Shown here piece after piece: positions 9,150 through 17,041 of a stretch of 64,000 nt of DNA. The notes beneath the pieces are model-generated. The model was not told the DNA's origin, searched no databases, and was given only the letters and a program-made list of their open reading frames with translations. The translations under genes were made by a program, and so were the position numbers. Location of the stretch: contig JAUICH010000005.1 in assembly GCA_030427505.1 (NCBI GenBank), positions 124,001 to 188,000 of the forward strand, written 5' to 3'. Origin of the DNA: Verrucomicrobiia bacterium. GTDB lineage: Bacteria; Verrucomicrobiota; Verrucomicrobiia; Verrucomicrobiales; DEV007. The stretch's first letter is position 1, and each line of letters starts with the position of its first letter.

Positions 9150-9701
9150 CTATTCCTCGCTGGGAAACAGCGTCAGCATGCTGGCCTGAATCGCCTCCTC
9201 ACCACTCGTCAATGTCACCCCAGGATTCGCAATGATCGCCGCCGCCACGCTCAGGTCCCGGTCGTCTAGGGCCTTCCAGACTGCCACCTTCAGTCCTTGG
9301 AATTTGGTGCGCGTCGCCGCGTCCTGGGCGTCATAGATGATCTTGAGCCCGGCCCGGATTTGCTCCGCCTGCCGGGCCGTGATTTCATCGCTCGTCAGAG
9401 CCACCACCTCCCAGCGGTTCGTGACCACTTCGTCATCGATGATCGCATCCGGCAACCGGCTCAGGCGCTCCGTGTCCGGGTCAAAGCTGGGCGCGGTGGC
9501 CGCCACCACCGGCAGGTATTCACAGCCCGCCGGAGCGCTCCACTGCGCCGGATTGCCCACTGTCCGCTCCAGCGGAAAGCCCGCCTCCGGCGATTCCGTC
9601 AGGATCTCCTCCGGATCGATTTGACAGAGGCGGTAGACGGTGGGGTCCGCGTGGCAGAGGCCCGCGAAAAGGAATAGCAAACAGGTTAGGAATGGTCTCA
9701 T
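9150..9701 (-). CDS. Fibre-region phage protein with signal peptide
   Basis: 183 residues beginning MRPFLTCLLFLFAGLCHADP, a convincing Sec signal with a cleavage-like end; LFAGLC could alternatively be a lipobox. The remainder is soluble and mixed alpha/beta, with no domain I recognise. It is the last of three consecutive late genes that all start with export signals, which is odd for virion parts assembled in the cytoplasm. Possible roles: fibre-associated protein, lysogenic surface modifier, or an exported moron. Confidence 0.55.
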   Translation of the reverse strand: MRPFLTCLLFLFAGLCHADPTVYRLCQIDPEEILTESPEAGFPLERTVGNPAQWSAPAGCEYLPVVAATAPSFDPDTERLSRLPDAIIDDEVVTNRWEVVALTSDEITARQAEQIRAGLKIIYDAQDAATRTKFQGLKVAVWKALDDRDLSVAAAIIANPGVTLTSGEEAIQASMLTLFPSEE

Positions 9702-9713
9702 GATTTCGTTTTG

Positions 9714-10517
9714 TCAGTCTAGAGAAATGCCCCACTTGGTGGCCAGATAGCCCTCCAGCTCGCCAATCTCCGTGGAGTTCAGGGCGCGCGAGTAGACGAA
9801 CATTTCGCCCAGGTCCATTGTCATCATCCCCAGTGTGGTGCCGCTGTTGTGGCGTCCGATGGCTGCCGAACCGCCTATGGCTTTTTGCGAATAGGTGAGA
9901 CTGGTTTGCGTGTCCGCCCCATCCTCCCGGAAGGTCGCGCCGCCGGAGTCCAGGACCCAGGTGTAAAGCTTCCACGAGCCCGTGCCAGGCTCGGAGCCCC
10001 GGAAAGCGCCGTCATAGTAAACTCCCGTGACCGCCGAAAAAATCAGCCGCCCGGTCTGGATGTCCAGGAAGTAGCCCTTGGCCGAAACATTCGCGACCAC
10101 GAACATGGTGAAGTTTCCGGTCGAGGCGGAGAGAGATTGCGGGTGGACCCACGTAGAGCCGTCAAACCGCACCGCATCCAGCCCATTTTGCAGCGCCGCC
10201 TTGCGGATGGGCGCGGACCCAGAGCTGGCCTGCGTCGCGTCAATGCCGCCCGACCCCTTGTCTTCCCACCGTAGGATGGCCCCGTCCGCCGCCACCAGAG
10301 AGCCGCCGCTCGTCGCGTCATACATTGTCGCGGCGTCCGCGCCATCCCACCAGGCCAGGAGGTTGGAGTAGTCCGTGGGCGCGACCGTTGCCTCTGCCGC
10401 CGCCTGCGGCCCCATCATCCCCGCCTGGGTGCCCGGCGGAGTAGACGCCACCGGCCACGGCCAGGCCAGCAGGCAAACCAAAAAGCTAAGCTGTGCGAAT
10501 CGTTTCATTCCTTTCAT
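9714..10517 (-). CDS. Exported LamG/concanavalin-like phage protein
   Basis: About 267 residues from the Met at 10517 (a Met at 10508 is equally possible). After MKRFAQLSFLVCLLAWPWPVA, a signal peptide, the body reads like a LamG/ConA-type jelly roll: LLAWWDGADAATMYD, WEDKGSGGIDATQ, FTMFVVANVSA, GEMFVYSRALNSTEIGELEGYLATKW. Such domains bind glycans. It sits between the fibre gene and another exported protein. A host-surface-binding role is plausible. The longer frame to 10565 overlaps the fibre gene and is less likely. Confidence 0.6.
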   Translation of the reverse strand: MKGMKRFAQLSFLVCLLAWPWPVASTPPGTQAGMMGPQAAAEATVAPTDYSNLLAWWDGADAATMYDATSGGSLVAADGAILRWEDKGSGGIDATQASSGSAPIRKAALQNGLDAVRFDGSTWVHPQSLSASTGNFTMFVVANVSAKGYFLDIQTGRLIFSAVTGVYYDGAFRGSEPGTGSWKLYTWVLDSGGATFREDGADTQTSLTYSQKAIGGSAAIGRHNSGTTLGMMTMDLGEMFVYSRALNSTEIGELEGYLATKWGISLD

Positions 10518-12754
10518 GGCACCGTGACCCAAAGGTAAAAGGTGGTTCCGTCGTGAGTTTCCCACGCGATCTTGGCCACCGTGCTGGCGCTCATGCCCGC
10601 GATGTCCGCCACGTCGCCCGCCAGGACCACGTAGCCCGTGTCCAGAGTCAGCGCCCGCCCGCCTGTGCCGTCCTGGATGATCGTGAGAGTCCCCGACATG
10701 CCCGCCGCCGCGTTCGTGATGTCGTCCAGTTGACGGTCGCCGCCGAGGGTTACCTTGGCGTTGACGCCGCTGGAGGCGTCGTATGAAATGTTAGCGCCAT
10801 CCGTCAGCGTCTGGGGCGTCAGGTAGGCCCCAATGACGGCGGCCACCTGCGTGTCCACGTAGGCCTTGATGCTTTCGGAGCTGGCCAGCTTGTTCGCGCC
10901 CGGCGCGGCAAAAGTGTCATCGTCCTGCAAGTTCGCGGACGCTAGTCCGCCAATCTCCGCGATGTTCCCCGGAATCCAGTCCCCGGACGCGTCGTCATAG
11001 TAGGGCACGTCCTTGTCCTCCGGCGCGTTGCTCACCAAGTCCACATCCGTCAAATCGCCAAACGCCACACTCGCCCCACTAGTCGTCTCGAACCACACCG
11101 CAGCATCGGCGGTGGAGTCCAGGCAGACGTATTCCTTATCACCCGTCACATCCAGCCACCGACTCCCAACCACGTAACCATCCACCCCGTCATCACCCGT
11201 TCCAGGGGCCGCTGTCGCGGAGAAGTTAGACTTGATCTGCGCCGTCGATCCGCCAGAGATCCTAACAAACCCGTCGAACGCGCTCACATCCGCCTCCAGG
11301 CCGCCGCGCTCGTGGGCCAGCGTGCCGCTGGTGATCTCGCTAGCGGCGTGGTTGTGGCTCGCCGCCGAATAGGTCCCGGAGCCCGGCGTGAAGTCCAGGT
11401 CCTGGTCCGGCGCGGTCCACACCCGGGTGGTGGCCGTGGTCACACCATCTACCTCTATCCGCACCTGCTTTGATGTGTCCGCGCTGCCCTTCACGAGGGC
11501 CGTGGTGTCCGCCACCGGCAGCGCCGCAATGCCGCTCGCCGCCACCCCGCTGTCCACCAGGTCGCCATCCGCGTTGAACGCCGCCACGTTGCCATCCGTG
11601 CCCGCGGTGCCCGTCATCAGCGTGGCGTCGTCGCCGCTGAGGATGGAGGGATTGATGTGGGTCAGAGTGATCGTGTTGTCCGCGATGCCGAAATCGATGT
11701 AGTCCCCGTGGGTGATGTCATTGCTGGAAATGTTGATGTTCAGCGCCCCAGCGCTGGCGGTGCTTAGGAAGGTAAGCACATCCGCCGGGCTGCCCGCCGT
11801 GGCCGTGGCGACACCACCACCAGTCCCGACTCCGCCGTAGTAGTTGAATGACCCCGCCCCGTTCAGGTCCGCCCACACCGCCGCGCCGTCCGTCACGTCC
11901 AGCGCCGAATAGAGATGGCCGCCGGTCACATCCAGCCAGAAAGACCCCGCGCTCCATCCCTCCGTGACGTCGTTGTCTTCATCCGGCGGCGTGGTCGCGG
12001 AAAGGGTGCTCTTGATGTTGGAGGTGGACCCGGACGAAATGAAAACAAACCCACCGTAAGCGCTCACATCCGCCTCCAGGCCGCCGCGCTCGTGGGCCAG
12101 CGTGCCGCTGGTGACGTCAGAGGCCGCGTGAGCATGCGAGGCGGCTGCCAGGCCCGCCTCCGCCGCCGTCTGATTGATCCACGTCCCGGAGCCGTTGTCG
12201 TAGGCCAGCACCTCATTGTCACCCACGCTCGTGACCGCCGCGTCGCTCAGGCTGTCCAGCGTGCTCACCAGTGTGGGCTTGTTGGAAAGGTCGTCATAGT
12301 CCCCGGAGGTCGCCACCGTGGCCAGGTCACCTGGCTGCGTGGCGCTGTCCGCCAGCGCCCCTTGGGCCGCCGTCGCCAGGCCCGCCTCCGCCGCCGTCTG
12401 GTTGATCCACGTCCCGGAGCCGTTGTCGTAGGCCAGCACCTCATTGTCACCCACGCTCGTGAGAGTGATGTCTCCCAGGTCTTCCAGGTCAATCAGGCCC
12501 GCGCCACTGCCCAGCGCTTCCCAGGAGTCCCCATCCCAAATTTCCAGTTGCCCCGTGGTTGTGTTAGGGAACAAGGTGAACAGCTTAGGGTCAGTGATGT
12601 CGTCCCGCGTCGTGGACGTGCCGCCGTCTGCAAAGTCCAGGAAGCTGTGGACGCGCAGCTCACCCACCTCCGTCAACTGCGCCCCCGCCGGACTCGCCGC
12701 GCCCAGGACCAGCACCGCCAGTGCTGCAAAAATTATCAGTGGTCTCTTTGTCAT
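10514..12754 (-). CDS. Repeat-rich tail-fibre-like protein with signal peptide
   Basis: 746 residues. It begins MTKRPLIIFAALAVLVLG and AASPAGAQ, a textbook Sec signal ending in AxA. Two long modules repeat: SVGDNEVLAYDNGSGTW twice, and the SGTLAHERGGLEADVSA...IKS module twice, with matching GSFWLDVTG/GSRWLDVTG segments. The C terminus resembles a fibre tip. The sequence SHAHAASDVTSG / SHNHAASEITSG is typical of phage fibre collagen-like or knob repeats. A fibre with a signal peptide is unexpected for a cytoplasmically assembled tail. Confidence 0.65.
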   Translation of the reverse strand: MTKRPLIIFAALAVLVLGAASPAGAQLTEVGELRVHSFLDFADGGTSTTRDDITDPKLFTLFPNTTTGQLEIWDGDSWEALGSGAGLIDLEDLGDITLTSVGDNEVLAYDNGSGTWINQTAAEAGLATAAQGALADSATQPGDLATVATSGDYDDLSNKPTLVSTLDSLSDAAVTSVGDNEVLAYDNGSGTWINQTAAEAGLAAASHAHAASDVTSGTLAHERGGLEADVSAYGGFVFISSGSTSNIKSTLSATTPPDEDNDVTEGWSAGSFWLDVTGGHLYSALDVTDGAAVWADLNGAGSFNYYGGVGTGGGVATATAGSPADVLTFLSTASAGALNINISSNDITHGDYIDFGIADNTITLTHINPSILSGDDATLMTGTAGTDGNVAAFNADGDLVDSGVAASGIAALPVADTTALVKGSADTSKQVRIEVDGVTTATTRVWTAPDQDLDFTPGSGTYSAASHNHAASEITSGTLAHERGGLEADVSAFDGFVRISGGSTAQIKSNFSATAAPGTGDDGVDGYVVGSRWLDVTGDKEYVCLDSTADAAVWFETTSGASVAFGDLTDVDLVSNAPEDKDVPYYDDASGDWIPGNIAEIGGLASANLQDDDTFAAPGANKLASSESIKAYVDTQVAAVIGAYLTPQTLTDGANISYDASSGVNAKVTLGGDRQLDDITNAAAGMSGTLTIIQDGTGGRALTLDTGYVVLAGDVADIAGMSASTVAKIAWETHDGTTFYLWVTVP
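11281..11334 (-). repeat. 54-bp direct repeat inside the fibre gene (copy 1)
   Basis: Identical at the nucleotide level to 12061-12114, 780 bases away. It encodes the TSGTLAHERGGLEADVSA module. Perfect identity of DNA, not only of protein, suggests recent duplication or gene conversion. Confidence 0.85.
12061..12114 (-). repeat. 54-bp direct repeat inside the fibre gene (copy 2)
   Basis: Partner of 11281-11334. The two modules then diverge quickly on either side. Confidence 0.85.
12149..12234 (-). repeat. 86-bp direct repeat inside the fibre gene (copy 1)
   Basis: Near-identical (one base noted different) to 12377-12462. It encodes the SVGDNEVLAYDNGSGTW module and the INQTAAEAGLA helix that follows. 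The copies are 228 bases apart. Confidence 0.85.
12377..12462 (-). repeat. 86-bp direct repeat inside the fibre gene (copy 2)
   Basis: Partner of 12149-12234. Such near-perfect in-frame repeats can expand or contract and so change fibre length. Confidence 0.85.
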
Positions 12755-12772
12755 CGTTGGTTAGGAAAAAGG

Positions 12773-13615
12773 TTACTCCGCCGCTGGTTCCACCAGGACC
12801 CGCACGTCAATGATGTCGTCATGTTGATCCGTCGCCGCCTGGAGCTGCGCCGTGGTGGTGGTCCAGTCCGTTTCGTCCCGCCGCACCCAGACATCTATCT
12901 TGCCTCCCGCGCCGCCGCGCCGCGTCGCGGACACCACCCCCACAAACGCCGGAGGCGCGCTCAAGCCGAGCGCCGTGTAATCCACCGTGCCCGTGGCCGA
13001 GTCCGCCGGGATGGTCGCCGCAAGGGTGTTCTGGACTCCAGCCGCCGCGATCAGCGCCAGCGCTTCGTCCGCGCTGATGGCCGGTCCGGGATTCTCCGGC
13101 GGATCGCCGACTGGCTCGTCGTTGGGGCGGTGCACGCGCACGGTGCCGCCGCCAAAAGTCACCTTTTCGCTCTCGGTAGTTAGACCGCTAACCACCACCC
13201 AGAAATCTCTGTAGGGCTGTCCGTTGAAAAGGTCCGTGGAGAAATTCATCTCCTCATCCGTCAGAGCGGGCCGGAGATGCTCTGAAGTGCCCGCCGCCCA
13301 ATCCTCTGGGTCCAGAGTGTTGGCCGTGAAGTTCGCGGCCAGGACCGTTTTCTCCGCCACGGTAGCGGAGTCGGATGTCTGACTTTCTTTGAAGCGGACC
13401 GACACGCTCGCCATGTTCTGAATGTCGAAGGCCACCGAGCTGGCCGGGTCTGCCTGGACGTAAGACTGGAAGAGGCCCAGGGGAATCTCCAGCGCGCTGC
13501 CGCGCCACACTTCCGCGCGGGTCTTCCTGGAAACCTCGTCAATCAGGTTCTTCCCTTTGTCCTGCTTCGCGTCGCAGCGGAGCCGGAGAATTTGCGCGTC
13601 TAGGATGGTTGCCAT
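12773..13615 (-). CDS. Phage fibre/baseplate-region protein
   Basis: 280 residues, no signal peptide. The N-terminal half is beta-rich (ALEIPLGLFQSYVQADPASSVAFDIQNM). A Pro-rich linker (GDPPENPGPA) leads to a C-terminal domain ending DIIDVRVLVEPAAE. It lies immediately before the fibre-like gene. A structural connector of the tail tip or fibre base is inferred; no named family is recognised. Confidence 0.5.
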   Translation of the reverse strand: MATILDAQILRLRCDAKQDKGKNLIDEVSRKTRAEVWRGSALEIPLGLFQSYVQADPASSVAFDIQNMASVSVRFKESQTSDSATVAEKTVLAANFTANTLDPEDWAAGTSEHLRPALTDEEMNFSTDLFNGQPYRDFWVVVSGLTTESEKVTFGGGTVRVHRPNDEPVGDPPENPGPAISADEALALIAAAGVQNTLAATIPADSATGTVDYTALGLSAPPAFVGVVSATRRGGAGGKIDVWVRRDETDWTTTTAQLQAATDQHDDIIDVRVLVEPAAE

Positions 13616-13616
13616 G

Positions 13617-14009
13617 TTAGTCTAAAGTGGCTCCGGGAATCACTCGCCAGGTCACCTCCACGGTGGCCCCGGTCTGTTGAAAGCTTGAAATTTGGGCGAC
13701 TCCGTAAGGCCAGGCGTAGGAACCCGCGCCCGCCGACACATTCACCGCCCCTTTTGGGACCCCATCGTTGAGCAGACTAAACGCCCAACCCTCGGCCTCC
13801 TCGGCGGTTTCAAAGTAGCGATTAGCGGTGATTGAAAAGTTGAACTCCACGGAGCCCAGGGCCTCCATGGCGGGCAACTCCGCCCGGGGTGAATTGATCT
13901 TGTCTAACAGTTCCGTCAGGGTGCCGGTGACACGCCGCGCCGATCCCACGCCCGGCCTTTCCCGGTCGGTTTCGGAGCAAAGCAATACGCCACCAACGGA
14001 AACAATCAC
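13617..14009 (-). CDS. Phage structural-region protein of unknown function
   Basis: 130 residues, beta-rich, soluble. It overlaps the stop of the upstream small gene by four bases, with stop and start coupled (ATGA). Motifs such as VSVGGVLLCSETD and GATVEVTWRVIPGATLD suggest a compact tail-associated fold. No family recognised. Confidence 0.5.
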   Translation of the reverse strand: MIVSVGGVLLCSETDRERPGVGSARRVTGTLTELLDKINSPRAELPAMEALGSVEFNFSITANRYFETAEEAEGWAFSLLNDGVPKGAVNVSAGAGSYAWPYGVAQISSFQQTGATVEVTWRVIPGATLD

Positions 14010-14302
14010 GCGCTCTTGGGTATCCGCGTCGCCGCGATGATTTTGTCAGTCAGTTCCTGGCCCGCGCTGCTGCCGCAGAGGTGGCAAAACTTGGCGGCGG
14101 CCACCAGCGTTTGCAGCTCGCCAGGCGTGGGCACCTCCCGCGCGGCCTGGTTGCAGGCCTCTTGCAGGCGGCCCGCGACACGGGCCTCGCCCACCTGCTG
14201 AGCCAGCTTGTCAAAGCGCTCGCCCAGCTCCCGCCGGACCTGGACGGCCAAGGGTTCCGCCACGGGCTCCTCGGCCTCTGATTTCGTCGGTTTCTCACTC
14301 AT
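14006..14302 (-). CDS. Small phage tail-region protein (possible tail assembly chaperone)
   Basis: 98 residues from the Met at 14302 (MSEKPTKSEAEEPVAEPLA). The longer frame to 14422 is rejected because its first 40 codons are read through the tandem CTTGTCTCC repeat. Helical and charged, with one CHLC pair. Its place right after the tail-tube gene is where tail assembly chaperones are usually found, but I see no frameshift signal. Confidence 0.45.
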   Translation of the reverse strand: MSEKPTKSEAEEPVAEPLAVQVRRELGERFDKLAQQVGEARVAGRLQEACNQAAREVPTPGELQTLVAAAKFCHLCGSSAGQELTDKIIAATRIPKSA

Positions 14303-14311
14303 GGTTTTTTT

Positions 14312-14345
14312 CCCTTGTCTCCCTGTCTCCCTGTCTCCTTGTCTG
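14312..14345. repeat. Short tandem repeat of the TTGTCTCCC type
   Basis: Four near-identical units of 8-9 bases (TTGTCTCC, CTGTCTCC, CTGTCTCC, TTGTCT) fill the gap between the tail-tube gene and the next gene. A related array is at 18616-18659. Read in one frame on the minus strand they spell RQGDRETGRQG. Confidence 0.8.
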
Positions 14346-14354
14346 GCGCTCCGC

Positions 14355-15296
14355 TTACGCCGGAGCCGCCGCGCCCACGTAGGCCACCGCCGTCTCCGCG
14401 CCCGAATCCAGCGGGCGGACATTGCGCCAGGTCAACTCCGGCAACACGTCCTCCGTTTTCTTGGCGATGAGGGACGGGTTGGCCAGGTCCGCGCCGTAGA
14501 GCGCGAAATAGAGATAGTCGTTAGAAATGACCAGGTCCGTGGCTCCGGGGTTCGCGTCCAGGCCCAGGCCGCGTCCCTGGAAACGCGCGTTGATGCGCGC
14601 CATCAGTTGCGCGGCGGTGATGCCCTTGGGCCGCGCCGTCACGGTGACCGTCTGGTTGCCCATGATGTAGTCTGAGTGGAGCGTGTCCGGACCGGCGGGA
14701 AGCAGCTCCGTGGCAAAGGACACGCGGAAGCCATTGTCCGCCCACCACTCGTCCCACGGGTCCGCGCCCCAGGCGGCGGAGAACAGCCCTTCCTTCACGA
14801 GAGAAAGATCCGCCTCGCCGTCGCCCGGGTAGGTCTGGGCGGTCGCCTCGGTATACCACGCATTGTCGTCCGCCGGGTCTGCCTGGTTCTTGATGAGACC
14901 CCGGAGAACCGTTTGGCCAAAAAGATCCTGGCCAATGCCCAGGTTCAGGTCGGGCTGTTTGTAGACGATGGCGTTGTGGAGCGTATACCACTCACCGGTG
15001 TCCAGCTTGACCACCGCCGCCTTGTCGGTGGAGCCGCACGCGCTCGCGCCGTAGGTCTTGGTCAGGTGAGGATAGAGGACCGCCAAGTCCTCCACCTCGC
15101 CCAGCGGATTGAGGAGCACTTCCACAAAGCGGTTGGTTTCCAGCTCGTGGTTTTCGCCGTGGTTGTCGCTCGGCACCCGCTTCGTTTCGGAAACGAAGTT
15201 CACGGTAATGCCGGAGTTGCGCGAAAAGATCGTCGCGCCGTCGTATTCAATAAGGCCCCTGGCCCTTGCAAGTTCGGTTCGGTTCAGTCCTGCCAT
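14355..15296 (-). CDS. Major tail (tail-tube) protein
   Basis: 313 residues beginning MAGLNRTELARARGLIEYDGATIFS. A beta-sandwich-like protein with a long central part (TETKRVPSDNHGENHEL, KLDTGEWYTLHNAIVYKQPDLNLGIGQ). Size and position after the terminator-like gene and before the tape measure indicate the tail tube. No separate sheath gene is recognisable nearby, so the tail is probably non-contractile. Long A/C-rich leader upstream (CCTAACATCATCACCACCC). Confidence 0.6.
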   Translation of the reverse strand: MAGLNRTELARARGLIEYDGATIFSRNSGITVNFVSETKRVPSDNHGENHELETNRFVEVLLNPLGEVEDLAVLYPHLTKTYGASACGSTDKAAVVKLDTGEWYTLHNAIVYKQPDLNLGIGQDLFGQTVLRGLIKNQADPADDNAWYTEATAQTYPGDGEADLSLVKEGLFSAAWGADPWDEWWADNGFRVSFATELLPAGPDTLHSDYIMGNQTVTVTARPKGITAAQLMARINARFQGRGLGLDANPGATDLVISNDYLYFALYGADLANPSLIAKKTEDVLPELTWRNVRPLDSGAETAVAYVGAAAPA

Positions 15297-15335
15297 GGTG
15301 GTGGTGGTTCGGTTGAGTGGTGGGTGGTGATGATG

Positions 15336-16061
15336 TTAGGCTTCGATTTCCAGAGCCCGGGTGTTGGAGGGGATGTAGTCCGCCAGGGCCGCGCCCGCGC
15401 GGATCAGGACCGGCCCCTCCGGCGTGGCGAAGGGTTCGTCGTAGAGCGTCGCTTCCTCGTTGGCGGGTCCGGGATAGGAGCCGTCGGTGGTGTAGTAAAT
15501 CAGCGCGCCCGGCGTCGCGCTGGCCAGGGTGACCAGGCCTACATCCTCCGAAATCGTGGGCGTCTTGACCTGCCGTGTGCGGCCCACCGTGACCGGCTGC
15601 CGGAGAGACACCAGCCAGCCCACGCCACCCAGCGCGCCCATGGGGCGGACGGGTTGCTCCTCGGCATACATGGCGCCGCGCACGGCCAGGCCGTCCGCCG
15701 TGTAGTTGTGCAGCAGGTTCAGGACGTTGATGGCCGCGCGCTGCGCGCTCTTGCCCGTGCCGCCCTCGCCCAGGTTCAGGAGCGGGTCTTCGAAGATTTG
15801 AAACTCGTGGCGGATGTCCGCCTCCGGACCCGGACTGTCCGGGCTGCCCACGATCAGCTCCGGCATGGACGCCACCACCGCCAGGCCGATCTTGCCGCCC
15901 TGGCTGTTCAGCACGCCGAGCGCCATTTCGATGTCGTCCACCGTCACGCCTTTCCGCTCCGCGTTGGTCCACACGTCCGCGAAAAACGGGTCGCTCTGGA
16001 GCCGCGCGATCGCATCGTCCTGGAGATCCTCCAGCAGGGTATCGTTGAGGGTCTGACTCAT
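15336..16061 (-). CDS. Tail-terminator-like protein with C-terminal chitobiase-type beta domain
   Basis: 241 residues. The N-terminal ~150 residues contain the pattern HEFQIFEDPLLNLGEGGTGK followed by a helix ending LLHNY, similar to tail-terminator/minor tail proteins (LxVxEDPxxNRG). Residues ~175-235 (VTLASATPGALIYYTTDGSYPG...LYDEPF) match the CHB_HEX_C_1 beta domain common in surface and tail proteins. It overlaps the upstream gene by four bases. Confidence 0.55.
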   Translation of the reverse strand: MSQTLNDTLLEDLQDDAIARLQSDPFFADVWTNAERKGVTVDDIEMALGVLNSQGGKIGLAVVASMPELIVGSPDSPGPEADIRHEFQIFEDPLLNLGEGGTGKSAQRAAINVLNLLHNYTADGLAVRGAMYAEEQPVRPMGALGGVGWLVSLRQPVTVGRTRQVKTPTISEDVGLVTLASATPGALIYYTTDGSYPGPANEEATLYDEPFATPEGPVLIRAGAALADYIPSNTRALEIEA

Positions 16062-16699
16062 GTGCTCTTCTTTCCGTCCGCGAGTTCGTCCAACCAGGCA
16101 TCCGCCGTGTCCTGGATCATTTCCTCCACCGCCTCATCGGGCGGCAGCGCTTCCGGGTCTTTGGGGATGTCCGCGCTTTTCGCCAGGGCAAAGAGCCGCA
16201 CCGGCTTTCCGTCCACGATGCCCATGAGGACGTTTTTCTTTTGGCCCTTTTTCCCGGGGCGAAACAGCTTGATGCCCGTGGCTGTCTCAAAGGCCGGGAA
16301 GTTCTCCCCGTCCTGCGTCTTGCCCTGAGAGCTGGCGCGCTTGCCATAGCTCAGGCGGTGGATGGGGAAGCACAGACTCTTTTTCTCCACGGGCCGCACC
16401 GTGCCGCCCGTGACGTGAATCCGGAAGCGCCGGTCCGCGATCTCCACGCGGGCGAACTTGTTCGTCACCGCCACCAGTTGCGTGCGGTCGCGCACCTGGT
16501 TCCAGAAATTCGTCTTCGGCCAGTCCGCCTTCCTCGCGTCCTTCTTCGGCGCGTTGTTCTTCGCCAGAAAGTGGTCCTTGAGAATGCTTTCCAGCCCCTT
16601 CCCAAAACGCGCCATGAGAGGCCGCGTCACCCGCAAGCCCTTCTCCACCCTCACCAGGAAGGGCGTCACCTCATCACGTTCTATGGTCAATCCAGCCAT
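16058..16699 (-). CDS. Phage virion morphogenesis protein (Mu gpG-like)
   Basis: 213 residues starting MAGLTIERDEVTPFLVRVEKGL. A basic, mixed alpha/beta protein with LMARFGKGLESILKDHF near the N terminus, as in the tail-completion/virion-morphogenesis family, where an N-terminal helix precedes a W-containing segment (ADWPKTNFW). Located between the F-like head protein and the tail terminator, where Mu gpG acts in head-tail joining. Confidence 0.5.
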   Translation of the reverse strand: MAGLTIERDEVTPFLVRVEKGLRVTRPLMARFGKGLESILKDHFLAKNNAPKKDARKADWPKTNFWNQVRDRTQLVAVTNKFARVEIADRRFRIHVTGGTVRPVEKKSLCFPIHRLSYGKRASSQGKTQDGENFPAFETATGIKLFRPGKKGQKKNVLMGIVDGKPVRLFALAKSADIPKDPEALPPDEAVEEMIQDTADAWLDELADGKKST

Positions 16700-17008
16700 C
16701 TAAATCGTGTTGCACTCGTTAGGCATCATCCACCAAAAGCCCGTCACTCGACGGATTCCGATAGCCAGCCGGTTGTGTTTTGATGCCCAATATTGCCACT
16801 CCCGGCGGATGCGTTTGACCTTCCGCCTATTCATCTTGCGGCCATGGAAGCCGTAGTGGCGGCGTCCGCGTTTGCAGTTCTCGCGGAGCTTTTTCTCATA
16901 CCGCCGCATCATACCCACCACATGTGGCGGGATACCCAAATCAAAATAATCAGGCGCTGAAGCCACCTCATCGCTTCCTGTGAAATCCATCTGTGCTCTC
17001 TGTGTCAT
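16700..17008 (-). CDS. Small basic phage protein of unknown function
   Basis: Up to 102 residues. The ATG at 17008 falls within a CTCTGTG-type repeat; the second Met at 16990 (MDFTGSDEVASAPDYFDLG) is the more natural start. The core is strongly basic and aromatic (YEKKLRENCKRGRRHYGFHGRKMNRRKVKRIRREWQYW), suggesting nucleic-acid contact. Its stop abuts the gpG-like gene. Confidence 0.45.
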   Translation of the reverse strand: MTQRAQMDFTGSDEVASAPDYFDLGIPPHVVGMMRRYEKKLRENCKRGRRHYGFHGRKMNRRKVKRIRREWQYWASKHNRLAIGIRRVTGFWWMMPNECNTI

Positions 17009-17016
17009 CTGTGGTT
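16988..17016. repeat. CTCTGTG-type tandem repeat, copy 1
   Basis: Three imperfect 9-base units (ATCTGTG, CTCTCTGTG, TCATCTGTG) ending GGTT. Closely related arrays occur at 18357-18388, 34755-34785 and 35475-35504. Confidence 0.8.
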
Positions 17017-17041
17017 CCTTCTCTCCGCGTCCGTTCCCCGG

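Noticed and set aside
11915..13183. Long plus-strand open frame of 422 codons opposite the fibre genes
   Set aside because: The minus strand carries a signal peptide, repeats and coupled starts here. The plus frame is Arg/Gly/Pro-rich and family-less, as expected for an antisense shadow of GC-rich DNA.
14303..14422. N-terminal extension of the gene at 14006 up to 14422
   Set aside because: The extra residues are read from the TTGTCTCC tandem array and the end of the tail-tube gene. The start at 14302 is preferred.
14676..16328. Plus-strand frame of 550 codons across tail genes
   Set aside because: It cuts across three minus-strand genes with coupled stop/start codons and terminator-like motif EDPLLNLG. 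No recognisable domain in the plus frame.
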